Program-made: the position numbers and the translations under genes | The notes under the pieces: model-generated | Seen by the model: only the letters and a program-made list of their open reading frames with translations | Told to the model about the DNA's origin: nothing | The model's database searches: none | In this document: positions 12,046 to 25,300 of the stretch, piece by piece | Layout: each line of letters begins with the position of its first letter | Position numbering within the stretch: the stretch's first letter is position 1 | Assembly: GCA_949987565.1 (NCBI GenBank) | Contig: OX465105.1 | Span: 22,698,653-22,762,652, forward strand | Direction: 5' to 3' | Length of the DNA stretch: 64,000 nucleotides | From: Luidia sarsii | Taxonomy: Eukaryota; Echinodermata; Asteroidea; Paxillosida; Luidiidae

Positions 12046-12954
12046 AGAATATTCCTTGAAGATCATATTTCGTCACTTTTATTGAATCATTAAAACACCC
12101 ATCCTTAATTAGGATAAATATAACTTCTTTGATGCCGTCAATTGGTTAAGTTAAATATATACAATATACAAAAAAGTTTAAATACATTGTCATGATCACA
12201 AGTACGTCATACAGGTTTTTCATGAGTATATAGGATGTCTGATTTTTACTGGGTTTTTTTTGTGGGGGGGGGGGGATTCGAACATGCGACTCTGGGCAGG
12301 CCACCGTTGGGAATTCATGGGTGGCCTAGTGGATCATATAATGGCTCCAGGACCAGAACTTGAAAAACCCAGGGCCCATTAATATCAAAGAAAAAGTGTG
12401 AACAAAACAAAGTGTGAACAAATGCTAAGGCCCCCCCCAAAAAAAAAAAAAAAAATTCCGCTTAAGGTTACCCGACCGACCCTTTTTCTAGCCTGCGACC
12501 CTAACATGTTTATCGGGAAACAATGATGATAAAAATTCAACATGTAGATGCCTCTATATGTTTGTACCCAAAAACAAATTGGCAAAAAAAAAATCCCTAC
12601 CTACCTACCCTATTTTGAAATGCCATGTAATCGGAAGCAGAATTTTAATTTTTTTTTGGCCTAAGCATGAAAAGCCTTCCTTGCCTTCCTTTGACTTGTA
12701 TTCCAAAATTCTTTACTTGGCGTGAAGTCATTCATGCCTTTGAGAGAGGTCCTGCTAGGATCGAAACATCATGCCCTCCTTATTTTTGATATCTGTTTAA
12801 TGGCCCGTTGATTTACTGGCCCGCGTGACAAAGCTTCTGGCATTTAGAAACTTGAAGTACCGGTACTTGAGGTTTCCATTTCTGACCCGCCATTCGCATC
12901 ATAAATACCCTGTGGGTAATACAAAATAGTGAAAATACATAGCAAGCCTCGCGC

Positions 12955-13240
12955 TTAAGTTTTTTTTTTACTAGCCCACCGGACTAGTAAATTGAGGTTT
13001 TTACTAGCCCGCAGCAAGTTTTACTAGCCCTGTAAAATTAATATTAAATTTAACAAGGTTATTAGATCAAGTAAAACAAATTCTTAGTTTCTACTTTCTC
13101 ATCCCCGCCCGCATCGTTTTTTTGCGTCCACACTGCTACCTACTTTTTACTAGTCCGTTGGGCTAGCAAAGTGGGTCATTTTACTAGCCCGCAGCTGTTT
13201 TTACTAGACAATGACTGTCGGGCTAGTGCTAAGGTCGAGC
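12955..13240. repeat. Cluster of ACTAGCCC motifs
   Basis: TTTTACTAGCCC or a close variant recurs at least six times with irregular spacing, together with complementary GGGCTAG forms. It looks like a decayed tandem or internally repetitive element rather than a regular array. Confidence 0.5.
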
Positions 13241-13869
13241 CCTTACTGCATAGCATTCACTCTTTAGTTAAAATAGTACAATAATATACTGCAGTTATGC
13301 AATATTTCACATTGTGAACGGCAGCACCTGATCTAATTACAATTACCTTCCTGAATATTTTTCTTACAATCATCATTGATTATCTTAACTTGCACACAAT
13401 TCTTAAGATATAATGTGTTTACCTGAGGGTCAGAAACATAAAAAATAGGGCCTATTTTTTTCTATGTTACTCGGTCATTATTTTGGACAAAACCTTGAAT
13501 AACAGGCCAGTTAAAATATTTGGGCTAACTTAAAAATGCGCTAAAAATGTGTTTGGTGTGGAAAATCACTGCATGATAAAGTTGAAAAAAAAATGGCACA
13601 AAATTTCTGGATTTTTCAGATACCGGTACATATAGAAATAAATAAATAGTGCCACCAAACATTTGGAAGTAGAATACTGACAACTATTTAAGGCCCTGAG
13701 ATTAAGATCTTGAAAAAAAAAAGATGAGGGGTTGGTGTAGAGTTGGAGAAGTTTGCATCTCATGTGTTTAGTGTGTCTCATTTCTCACGGTGTTGTGGCC
13801 AGTTCTGAATTGCTCTGTGTGTGTACTGGCTAGTCTGATGGCCACGCATGGGCTAGGTAAGTAAGGGTC

Positions 13870-14300
13870 AGTGGGTCACCAATTACTTTAAAAAGAACTT
13901 TTCTCAAAAATAACTGGACAAGGATTTGAACCCGAGACCTCTGGTTTTGAATACCAGTGATCTTACCATCCGAGCTATCTAGCTTTGAGATGGTGGCCTT
14001 CCCAAACTAATAGTCAACTGGTCTTTGCTGGGGTGGGGGCGCCAGAGGCATTGAACCATTAACTGCTGTATATCCCCACGGATCACATCACGCCCCTGTA
14101 TTCATTCAGATGCAAACAACCAGTTGTTGTAAACCTGGCTACAGTAGCTCAGGGATCACACAAGGTGAATGCACTTTTTTTCCCTTCAATTTATCGTAAG
14201 ACGTAAGTCTTTTTAAAACTAAAGCAAAAACTGACTGGGAACAACTGATTTTTTTTCTACAAGTTCACAGTCTGTTTAAAAGTTCCCAGTCGATTTTTTT
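13870..14300 (-). repeat. tRNA-derived SINE-like copy (reverse orientation)
   Basis: On the minus strand, 13990-13925 reads as a tRNA-like head: an A-box-like TAGCTCGGATGGTAAGATC, then B-box GGTTCAAATCC. The plus-strand sequence beyond it (GGTGGGGGCGCCAGAGGCAT, AACTGCTGTATATCCCCACG) recurs at 19620-19700 and, in the opposite orientation, at 6250-6300. The copy ends about 80 bp downstream of DNAJC30. Confidence 0.65.
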
Positions 14301-14381
14301 TTCTTTTCTCGATTTGTTTTAAGACTAAAATAAAGAGCACTATAAAATCATACAGATGTGATCGTTCTCGTCTTAAAACCG

Positions 14382-15029
14382 TCATCCCCGTCGTATAAGG
14401 AAGGAAGTCAACAGGACGGCACTTCCCAAGACCCCCAGGGCCAGGGCAAACGGCGTCTTGAGACGCTCCTGCTGCTGCTGCAGCTCCTCCCGCCGCCGCT
14501 GCCGCAGTTCCCGCTCCCGCTGCTCCCGGGCCCGCGCCTCGCCGTAGTGCGCCTTGAAGAACTCGTCAAAGTCAAACATGCGCCGGCCGTGGGCGTCGTA
14601 GTAGACGGAGTGACTCTGTCGCTGGCGTTCCGCGGCTTCCGTTTTCCGCGCCTCGGCGGCGGCGTCGGCAGCGCTGGCGGGCGGGTCGTCGTGCAGGTCG
14701 CGCTCGGTGAAGATGCCGCGGTCGTAGCGCCGGCGCAGGTGCACGCTGCCCAGGACGCTGTAGGCCTCGCTGAGGGCCGCAAAGCGCTCCTGGGCCACCC
14801 GGCTGCCCTGGTTCAAGTCCGGGTGGAAGAGCTTGGAGAGCTTGTAGTAGGCCACCTTGATCTGGGCCTGGGTGGCCTTGGGCGAGACGCCCAGCACCGA
14901 GTACAGGCTGGGCCGGGCCTCGGCCCGCTTGTGCCGGTGGTGCTTGTAGCCCCGCGTCTGGAGGCCCAGGGAGAGCGGGGCTGCCCGGGCTGAGAGGAGC
15001 AGACGGGCCCGCAGGCAAGACACCCCCAT
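14382..15029 (-). CDS. DNAJC30: DNAJC30, mitochondrial inner-membrane J-domain protein
   Basis: A single uninterrupted exon of 215 residues; human DNAJC30 is a similar-length, intronless gene. The N-terminus (1-30) is Arg/Leu/Ser-rich without acidic residues, as in a mitochondrial presequence. The J-domain spans about 41-105 (SLYSVLGVSP, then the catalytic HPD at 69-71, then the YDRGIF ending). A charged Arg/Glu/Gln-rich coiled segment (about 150-190) precedes one hydrophobic segment at about 193-212 (PFALALGVLGSAVLLTSFLI) and a basic end. By family knowledge it works with the inner membrane ATP synthase and respiratory complex I turnover. It is divergent from BUD23, as in vertebrates where the two share a promoter region. 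The CDS is much more GC-rich than its surroundings, and the opposite-strand 211-codon open frame is its shadow. The ATG is chosen because the presequence begins there and no in-frame ATG lies just upstream. Confidence 0.94.
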   Translation of the reverse strand: MGVSCLRARLLLSARAAPLSLGLQTRGYKHHRHKRAEARPSLYSVLGVSPKATQAQIKVAYYKLSKLFHPDLNQGSRVAQERFAALSEAYSVLGSVHLRRRYDRGIFTERDLHDDPPASAADAAAEARKTEAAERQRQSHSVYYDAHGRRMFDFDEFFKAHYGEARAREQRERELRQRRREELQQQQERLKTPFALALGVLGSAVLLTSFLIRRG

Positions 15030-16343
15030 TGCCGACGCACACTCTGATATCTGAAATCATCGTGCAAAGTAAGTAAGGACAAATTATAACAATAACATTA
15101 ACAGTAACTACTGTAGCCCTTTTAGTTTTACTCCTTTTTCAACGTTATTCGATTTTGATCGTTGACGATCAGAATTGAAAGTGTTGAAAAAGGAGTGAAA
15201 GAGCTAGTTACTGTAGCTAGACAAAACTGTCGCTTATTGAGAGATTTTCAAAACTGCAAAGAAAGAGTAAGACCTGCAAAGTTTTAGATTTTAATCGTTT
15301 ACATAAAATGACAGTCAGATCAATTTAGATCACAGATTTGCAACTTAAAAAACATACGTAACGACAGTGTTACGTGACTAAGAGTAAGACCATTGATGCC
15401 AAGAATAATCTAATTCTAAGAACAAAATAAGAGCTTTTCATTTAAAAAAGGACGGTTTTGAATCCAAGTTGCTTCATCAATTTCATAGCGAAGCATTTTG
15501 ACAATAATTTGAATAAACAACATGCTTCAAACAAGTCAGCTGGTACAGTCAGTACCAATGGAGGAAGAAACCAATACAATAGTACCTAGTTTTAGAAGTC
15601 TTTGATTCTGCACTTGTCACTTCTTATGTAACTTTCTCAACAGACGACTCACCATATTTTTACTCTTTTTACTTGGTAACCTTTGACATTTTAAAACCAG
15701 CGAGGCATGTTTGTTGGGTAGAAAAACATTACTCCACATGCAGACGAGTCTATCTTCTTAAAAGGGGGAAAAATACCTTGAATAAAATATTTTTACTTTA
15801 TAAAAAAAGGCTAGAAACTAACATAATATTAATGCAACATAAATCAAGGGATGCTACAAATATCTTTGATCTGTTTTGCGTTAATTGTAATACACTCTTT
15901 GCTTATTTCTATTGAAAAGTAATACGTCACATGAAGAAATTACCCCTATTTTGTGAATGGAACACATCCATGATTAAAGGAAAGGTCGGAAAACTGGTGG
16001 ACATGTGGTGCTCAAAACTGCACTCTGCTAAAACTCGATTATTGATAAAAAAATACGACCATGAATGGCACTGAGATTCATCGTTTCACGTAAAACCATC
16101 GCCGTTTCGTTACTCCGAGAGGTTGTCACCGGTCTGGGGAGGAGATCGCCGAGACTACGTGAGCCCCTGAGCCGCCTGAGTTTTGTCAACAAGACTTCAC
16201 GGGCAATCGACGACCCACGGGCCGCACGGGTTTCGGTGGTCGCGGCGCAGTGCCAACGGAGACCGAGTCTGAACGTGAACGTGAACTTGAAGCCGTCCGT
16301 CCGTCAAGAAATTCACTTGCCCGGCCTCTTCATCCACACGACA
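15030..16343. promoter_or_regulatory. Divergent promoter region between DNAJC30 and BUD23
   Basis: 1.3 kb separates the two start codons. The BUD23-proximal 300 bp (16060-16343) is CpG-rich; the middle is AT-rich and featureless; a long imperfect hairpin sits at 15101-15215 near DNAJC30. Vertebrate DNAJC30 and BUD23 are also head-to-head, supporting shared regulation. Start sites cannot be placed. Confidence 0.5.
15101..15215. repeat. Imperfect foldback upstream of DNAJC30
   Basis: CTCCTTTTTCAAC at 15131-15143 pairs with GTTGAAAAAGGAG at 15183-15195. Outer ACAGTAACTA pairs with TAGTTACTGT, and inner GATCGT with ACGATC. About 50 bp per arm with mismatches, so a decayed MITE or a hairpin in the divergent promoter. 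Confidence 0.7.
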
Positions 16344-19300
16344 ATGGCGTCTTGCAGGCGACCGGAGCACAAGGCTCCTCCAGAAATGGTAAACTGAAAA
16401 TCTATCTGTACTACCTCTGTACTTTGTAGACCCTTTTTTCACTTCAGTTCAGTTTAACTAGTTTTACTTTTACCACTGAGCGCTATACTACTACTACTAC
16501 TAGTGATAGTACTAATGTACTGTTTTTTACTTAGGCCGTTAGACAACTTAGGCCGGGCCTAGTCCGAGTAGCTTGGACTCGACAAGACACCCTTTTTTTA
16601 TCGAATTTTGAAATTTTGAGGGTCGGGTGACAGTGACCCGACCCGACCCTCAGAATTTTAAAATTCGATAAAAAAATAAGTGACTTGTCGTGTCCAAGTT
16701 ACTCGGACTAGGCCAGGCCCAAGTTTTACATGTAGTGATGTACTTCCTACTCCTCCTTGTCTTTTTTTAAACTTTTTTTTTTAACACAAGTCATAGTGAT
16801 ATAGTCACACGCTGCCTGTATGTCAGTTGTACTACTTCAGTACTTGAACTTTTTGAAGTGTAATCAAGAATTAGGAGGGCCTGACGCTTTGATCCAAGCG
16901 TGATCCTATTCCTAGTATTGTAGTAAGACCTTTCTCAAGTCAAAGGCAGATTACATTGTAATCCAATTAGTTTGGAGAGACTCCTGACAGAAAGTAATTT
17001 CTTTTGGGCAATCCTTCAGGAGCTCAATTAGAATGTTGTTTTTGTTGACAGTATCTTTCACTCAGTGCTGATTTTTAAATTTTTGTACAGGTATATTTTT
17101 CCCTGTATTGTTATTTGCGTGTTCTGTGATGTGATGTGTTTATCCCAGAAAATGAAATAAATAAATAAAATCTAAAAATTTAATAAATAAAATGAATAAA
17201 TAAATACACACATTTTTATATTTGTTTATTGTATTTTGATCTGCCATTCGTTTCACTGATTTGTACTCATTTCAAATTCCTCCTGCCTTTCCTATACAGT
17301 TTTACAATGAAGAGGAAGCAAGGAAGTACACATCAAAGTGAGTTTTCAGACAAATCGTACTCCAGTTCTACAGTGTGAATTACAATTATATTTACAGGGC
17401 TAGTAAGTAGCAACAATAACTTTAGGCCTTGTATATTTTTTTGGGTTTATTTTTGATATTTTGATCACAGTACAACACAAAGTATCAAAATTATTTTAAA
17501 AAATGGGGCATACAAACTTACAAGGGGTACAGCTGAGTTACTTACTGTAGCTATTTTAGAGGATCTACCATTTCAATCCTCCAGTAGCAGTGCTGGTGCT
17601 AGGATGGGGACTTTAAACCAATTAGAACACTAACCCAATTTGTCTTGTGGTATTCGAGAAACGGAGGCCAATTACTTCATTCTGAACCAACTCTTTGAGA
17701 CGCTGTCTGCTTTTCCTTTCCAGTTCCAGAATGATTGAGATACAGATGACCATGTCAGAGCGAGCTGTGGAACTCCTCAATCTCCCCGAAGACACGCCGT
17801 CCTACATTTTGGACGTAGGGTACGTAACCATCGCAGGAAGAAAAGGATTTCTTTTTTTAAGATCGCCATTGAAGTGTGGATGATGATCCTCTCAGGATTT
17901 GATCCCAACCGTTCTCTTGGCTGGCCAGGCGGATCACAAGAGAATCATTTTGGTGGCCACCCCCCCCCCCCCCCATCAAAAAGTCAAAGAGATGAAAATT
18001 TGCTCGTTTGAATACCGGTAGTCAAACAAATAAATGAAAAGCTGAATGGCAACTTTTGAACAATTTGGAGAAATGGCAAAGAAATTGTTGACTAGACTGA
18101 ACCTGAGACCTCTGGTTATGTATTCCACAGCTCTTACCATCTGAACTACATGTACATTATCCAGCCCTTAGATGGTGGCCTTCCAAAAACACATGTAGTC
18201 TTTGCCGAGGTTGGGACTCAACTTCACTCAAGTCAGTTGGATTAGTATTAAAGAGCGACTCTTACCAGGGTTTATATTGTATTTCAATGAAGGAAATGCT
18301 GCTGATTCCGAATTCAGTATTATTTTTTGACGATGTGACCTTTTACATGTGGTAAACTTCAGGAGAAAAATGTAATTTTGTTGCGAGACGGCGAGCAACT
18401 TCTGAAAAGCAAAAGTGACGTCATAAAGAAAGAGTCTTTGGAATATCGGCAAAACTCTCAATATTCTAATTTCGGAAAATCACAAAATAGCCCATAAATG
18501 TTATCACCAACACTTATGCTAACTAAAAACAATAAGGATCGAATACAAAATTCCATTACAATCGCTCTTTAACATCTGTTCAGTGCATAATTTCAAGATC
18601 CAACTTTATTAGTGTCGATTATGACCAAGTCTCTCTCCGCAGAATTGCTGTTGATTATTTGACGAGTTGTTTCAAGCAAATGAGACTACAGTACAGAATG
18701 ACATTGAAAACCCTGAAGCACCACTCACCATCAACTTTTTCCTCGATAGCCATCAGGGCAAATTTCCTGTTGGCCAAATGGATATGTTAGTGGCCAAGAA
18801 CTTATCGGTTAGCTTTTGGATTTGGTGCTGCATGCTGGACACTTTCCCAAGGAGCTGAGAGAGAGAGAGAGATGATTTGGCTGATTGAGTGATTCTCAGG
18901 CATCCCCGAACCTTCTGAGAACTTCACCAACTCAAAGAAAGAGATTAATAGTACAGGTTGTTGCCTCAAGCTAACCTTAAAATTAAGTGGGCCTGACGTT
19001 TTGATCCTAGCAGGACCTTTCTCAAAGTCCTTTCGATCCTAGCAGGACCTTTCTCAAAGTCCTTTCGATCCTAGTAGGACCTTTCTCAAAGGCCTTTGAG
19101 AAAGGTCCTGCTAGGATCGAAACGTCAGGCCCACTAAATTTTAAGATTTACATTTTGGTAAATTTAGTCAGTAAGCAGTTTGCAACATTTTTGTATATCA
19201 CCTCAAGCTAACCTTGTTAGCTTTTGTATTTGGTGTTGCAGGCTGCTCACTTTCCCAAGGAGTTGAGAGACAGATGATATTGGCTGATTAAGATATTCTC

Positions 19301-22300
19301 AGGCATTCATTGGAGATTTTTAGTACAGGCTGACGCCGCAAGATAAATTGTTCCTTGGCTCACCATGTCGGGCTTGAAGGTGGCAATGGCTTAGCTGTGA
19401 ACTGCTAGTCTTTGTCAAACGGTCAGAGACACTGGCCGCTGGCACGCTCTCAATTCATAACTGTGCGAAGCGTTAACCTGAATAGCCTAAAACTCTCATG
19501 CTCTCCTTATTTTTCTTTGCCCCGTTTCCGCCAGCAGTTGTGGATCGGGTCTGAGCGGTGAGACCCTGACGGAGCAAGGTCACCACTGGGTCGGCCTGGA
19601 TATCAGCACCCACATGCTAGGTAGCCACCCCACCCCACCCTGCCAGTCAGAAGCATTCAACCATTACCTGCTGTCTATCTGCAGGGTTCACAGTTCACAC
19701 CCCCATTTTTACTCGGACGCATGCAACAATCACTTGTAAAACTTGCTACAGAAGTTTGAGGACAGCACAAAAGTGGATGCAGCTTTTTGTCTTCAGTAAA
19801 CAGGGTCAAGGGAAGAGTGACTGGGAAATTTCAAATAATTCAACAAATTTGCAAAGAAAATTTGTCTGGACTGTGGCTTGAATCTAAGACTTCTTGCTCA
19901 CGGTTATGTACTAGGGCCCGATTTCATTTAGCCGCTTAAGCGTGAAAATCTGCTAAGCAGGAAAAGTCTCTCTCGTGTAAACAGAATTACAAACCACACC
20001 CCCTATGATGTCAATTGTCTTTGACTTGTATTCCACTCTTCTTTGCTTTAGCATGAAACTATAATGAAGTTTGGGATGGCAAGGTGATCCTATGAATCAT
20101 GACTTTTTGTGCTTGAGCAAATTTTCACGCTTAAGCGGCTCTATGAAACTGGGCCTCATGTGAGCTATCTAGCCTCTACTTTAACCCTAACCAGCATTGA
20201 AACCACAATTAACCACACATGGTTTTTCCTGTGGGAGGATAAGGGCCATACACCACGACATACCACAGCGTGGTTTTTGTAGTATCCTGTGGTATGTGAG
20301 CCTACACCCCTGTGGGCACTGTGGTAAATTGCGGTATATAGTGTGTGTCCTGTGCGGGTGGTGCAAAGCGTTAGTGTTAAGCCAGATTTCCAACAAAAGA
20401 CGTGAAGGCTAAGGCACAGATTAATCAGTGATTTTGAAAAAAAGAATGATGGAGCGAATATTGTGGTAGCCTTTCTTCCATTGCCTTTCCAGACATTGCT
20501 GTGGAGAGGGAGGTAGATGGCGACCTGTTTGTCAGTGACCTTGGTCAGGGCGTCTTCTTCCGGCCCGGAACATTTGATGGTGTCATCAGGTAAGGTGCCA
20601 CTTTGTCAGGGTGCGTGGAGGGGGGTTGAGTGGATCTATAGAAAATTTTCCCTCAGCATCATTTCAGAGAAGCATGGTTTGACCTAAATTTTTTTTTTCA
20701 ACTAGCCAGCCTGGCCATTATTATTTAATCGAGCATCTGAATTTTGCAGTGAGTCGCTTGGCATTTCTGATTTCACCCCTTGCGGACGGATGACGGCTAT
20801 AGCTGCTCTGGGACCTTCGTTATTCGGACACCACTATTGTCAAAATTTTAAACAAAGACTCTTTTTAGCAATATTTAGCATGTCAAACATCTGTTTTGAC
20901 ATCAGTTGCAACATAAATTGCCTGATTAGCAGTAACAATTGCGCTATTGTGGGACGTCATCGTGGATGATCGAGGGATTGCGAGCTGCTACGGACGACAG
21001 TGTGCTGGCATGCCCCACAGCCAATGCGTTCGCTGGACAGACTGTGGAATGCACCCACTGCCTTCACCGCAAATTGCCCGCTCAGTTGGGACCGCCCACC
21101 TGGAAGATTTGTCCAGTACACACGCTTCTTTGACAAACATGACACAGCCTACGCTCCATTGTACTACACACAAAGGGCCCCCTTTTTTAGGGCGGATAAT
21201 CCTTGACAAAAGCCACACAGACTTGTACATTGTGCCACATTTGATTCGCTGATGCAAATAGTGCACTCTTATTGATTTAATTCTCAGGTATATTGTTCTC
21301 TGATTGTTAAGCGAGTTTTGGAAATGGCACTGTGACGGCCATTGGCACTGAAATGATCCTGACTGCCAGGGGTCAAGACAAAAGACAAAATTGGGCACGT
21401 CATCATGCATGCTTTAATGAACAGAACTTGAAAATTCAGACAAAGCTGGCCTATTGTGCCAGAGTGTATGAAGAGGATAGGTGAGGCAACACGCTGTTGG
21501 TTTTCTTCACATGGAAGTGGATCGTTGGTCATTTGCTTGCCATCTGTTTGTTCTCGTAGCATTTCAGCCTTGCAGTGGCTGTGCAACGCAGACAAGAAAA
21601 GCCACCACCCGCCCAAGAGGCTGTACAAGTTCTTCTGCACCCTGTACAGTGCACTGGTAAGCTCCAATTTCTACCGGCCCACTGGATGTTTAAAGACCTA
21701 GAAAATATACTGCTAGGATCAAAATGTCAGGCCCTCTACATTTTGTTTAAAGATTTTTTTATTGAAAAACCATGATCACATCGCTGTGTCGGTGCAAAGG
21801 CGTTGTAGCATGTTTCTCATTCGTTTTGGCCTCTTCTTGTCTGAGATGTTTTTGCGCTCACACGACGACATACTCCCTCCCTGCTTTGTGACCTGCAGAG
21901 GAGGGGCAGCCGAGCCGTCTTCCAGTTCTACCCGGAGAATTCACAGCAGCTGGAGTTGATCACCTCCCAGGCGATGAAGGCCGGCTTCACAGGAGGAGTG
22001 GTGGTGGACTACCCAAACAGCACTCGGGCCAAAAAGTAAGCGTGGCAGGGAAAGGCAACAGCTCAGACGGTCAGCCATGTGCCAGTTCGTTGAAAGGCCC
22101 TATACAACATCGGTAAAGGTCGAAAGATTGCCACAGTTTGTATGTTAAACCTTTAAACATTCAACAACAAAAATCCTGCGAAGGTTTTTTTAACTCAAAA
22201 GGTATTCTGAGAAAGTAGATTTTTGCACCGGTCTGTAGTGTAAGAAATAGTTTATTACTCGCGAGTGATAAACTGTTTGTCGATATTTGAGTGAATATTT

Positions 22301-25300
22301 CTTGAGAAATACAGCATCCCAGACCGTTAGTTTTCAACATGAGGATTCTACCATGACCATCTACAAACTGTGTAAATTAGAAGGAAATCTGTGGACATTG
22401 ATGTTTTCCGATCTGCCCAATGTTGTATTGGGCCTTTAACCACACACCAGGGATCAATTTCCAGTCCAGTCGAGTTGCATTACCAAAGTATTAAAAGGCA
22501 AACTGACTAGGACATTATAAACAAATGTGAGAATGGCAAAAAGAAAACGACGTGACTGGGACTTGAACCTGAGACCTGCGGCTTAACCACTTCGCGCCGG
22601 GGTTTTTTTCAGCGCCGATGACCGCCATACGGTTTTTTTTTTAACAATGCATCATTTTCAAATCTCGCTAAAACAATCAGAACAATATATTTCTGTGAAA
22701 TAAATCGACAAGGGTATACTATGGGTACAAGAGAGTAAAACCTGGCACAATTTGAACGTCGTTGTTGTTTTTTATTCGGCCTTAAAGAACAAATTTGAGC
22801 ACAAGGTGTTGAGAATTTTCCCACCTCTTACCAAGTGGTGATATGTCTGCACTCCTCTTCCCTACTCCAGGTTGTTTCTCTGTCTGTTTGCTGGTCTAGC
22901 AAATCCACAAATGCCCAAGGTAGGCAATATCTTTTTGAGTTTTTTCATTTGCAAACCTTTTTCTCTAAAGCGTTATGCTTTATTACATGTGTATATATGG
23001 GGTATACCTATGGTCTTCTTTCAGCCCTAACCTGCAGGGGTAAGTTTCATAGAGCCACTTATGCACGAAAATCTGCTAATCATAAAACATCCTCCGTGTG
23101 GAAACAGCATAGCGCCACACTGCTATGTGATGTCAGTTGTTCCTCACTTGTATTCCACTATTCTTTAGCCAATACCTACTCACTGACAGGCAATACCTAC
23201 TCCTAATAGCTGTGGGTGGACTGGAGGAGCAGGGCGTGTCATAGCATTGAATGAGGCTGAGGTGGGGCTGTTGACTGACCGGCAATACTGACTCCTGATA
23301 GGCCAGCTATGGGTGGACTGGAGGAGTAGGGCATATCATAGCATTGATTGAGGCTGAGGTGGGGCTCTTGACTGACAGGCAATACCTACTCCTGATAGGC
23401 CAGCTATGTGGACTGGAGGAGTAGGGCATATCATAGCATTGAATGAGGCTGAGGTGGGGCTCTTGACTGACAGGCAATACTGACTCCTGATAGGCCATCT
23501 GTGGTTAGACTGGAGGAGGGGGCATGCCATAGCGCTAAATAAGGCTGAGGTGGGGCTCTTGACTGACAGGCAATACTGACTCCTGATAGGCCAGCTGTGG
23601 GTGGACTGGAGAAGGGGGCATGCCATAGCATTGTATGAGGCTGAGCTGGGGCTCTTGACTGACAGGCAATACCTACTCCTGATAGGCCAGCTGTGGGTGA
23701 ACTGGAGAAGGGGGCATGCCATAGCATTGAATGAGGCTGAGCTGGGGCTCTTGACTGACAGGCAATACCTACTCACTGACAGGCAGTACCTGCTCCTGAT
23801 AGGCCAGCTGTGGGTGAACTGGAGGAGGGGGCATGCCATAGCATTGAATGAGGCTGAGCTGGGGCTCTTGACTGACAGGCAATACCTACTCACTGACAGG
23901 CAGTACCTGCTCCTGATAGGCCAGCTGTGGGTGAACTGGAGGAGGGGGCATGCCATAGCATTGATTGAGGCTGAGGTGGGGCTCTTAACTGATAGGCAAT
24001 ACCTACTCACTGACAGGCAGTACCTGCTCCTGATAGGCCAGCTGTGGGTGAACTGGAGGAGGGGGCATATCATAGCATTGATTGAGGCTGAGGTGGGGCT
24101 CTTAACTGATAGGCAATACCTACTCACTGACAGGCAGTACCTGCTCCTGATAGGCCAGCTGTGGGTGAACTGGAGGAGGGGGCATGCCATAGCATTGATT
24201 GAGGCTGAGGTGGGGCTCTTGACTGACAGGCAATACCTGCTCCTGATAGGCCAGCTGTGGGTGAACTGGAGGAGGGGGCATGCCATAGCATTGAATGAGG
24301 CTGAGGTGGGGCTCTTGACTGACAGGCAATACCTACTCACTGACAGGCAATACCTACTCACTGACAGGCAATACCTACTCGTGATAGGCCAGCTGTGGGT
24401 GGACTGGAGGAGGGGGCATGCCATAGCATTGAATGAGGCTGAGCTGGGGCTCTTGACTGACAGGCAATACCTACTCACTGACAGGCAATACCTACTCACT
24501 GACAGGCAATACCTACTCCTGATAGGCCAGCTGTGGGTGAACTGGAGGAGGGGGCATGCCATAGCATTGAATGAGGCTGAGCTGGGGCTCTTGACTGACA
24601 GGCAATACCTACTCACTGACAGGCAATACCTACTCACTGACAGGCAATACCTACTCCTGATCAGTCAGCCAGTCGGAGATCGAGCTCAACCTGGCATGAA
24701 CTCTCTGCAGTGCACATAGGCTTCCATTGACGAGGGTGTGTTTTCTTGTTGTTTTTGGACCTCCACCACCGCCGCTGTCACCACCACCGCCATCACTGCC
24801 GCTACCTCCACTACCACTGCCACCCAGGGTCTTGGCACCGGCGAAGGAGAGCGGGGCGTCCCAACGGAGGTGAAGTACAGCGACAGCAGACAGCGCTTCC
24901 GCCACATGAAGGGCAAACCTCTGAAGAAGAGCCGCGAGTGGATCAACGAGAAGAAGGAGCGGAGGCGACGACAGGGGAAAGGGTAAAGCCTCCAAAACAG
25001 AACCTTTTTTTAGATAAGACTTGAGAGGTTTGCATGGTGGAAAAACTTAGTGGAAGGTTTGCGGTGACACCATGTATATGTGACCCGGCACAGCATAATG
25101 AAGAATAACCCCCACTTTGGAGATTTTGAGATTTTCTAATGATGTGAAAGATTATACCATTAGCTTTCAAATGATATCAAAATTATTTCTGTGTGAACTT
25201 TGTTGTAAATAGTACAAGGGGACTTGCTCGTTCATTTGTTACCAGACACAGTATAGCAGCTCCATTCTAACTCCTCGAAAGTGGCCATTCAAAAAGGCAG

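Larger units (their letters stand above)
9848..14381. other. VPS37-DNAJC30 intergenic / 3' untranslated sequence
   Basis: No gene is recognised. It is AT-rich and holds degenerate repeats: a weak inverted-terminal element about 11382-11850 (AGGCCTTTTCACA at left, GTGTAAAAAGCCCTTA at right), GCTTAAGC-family and Penelope-tail fragments at 12660-12830, repeated ACTAGCCC motifs at 12955-13240, and a SINE-like copy at 13870-14300. Some may be the VPS37 3' untranslated region if the signal at 12040 is used. Confidence 0.5.

Noticed and set aside
14358..14993. 211-codon plus-strand frame
   Set aside because: Antisense shadow of the GC-rich DNAJC30 exon; no family resemblance.
23336..24719. 433-codon (-) and 372-codon (+) open frames
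   Set aside because: Both are translations of the compound minisatellite whose unit lengths are multiples of three; no homology, and they lie inside BUD23 intron 8.
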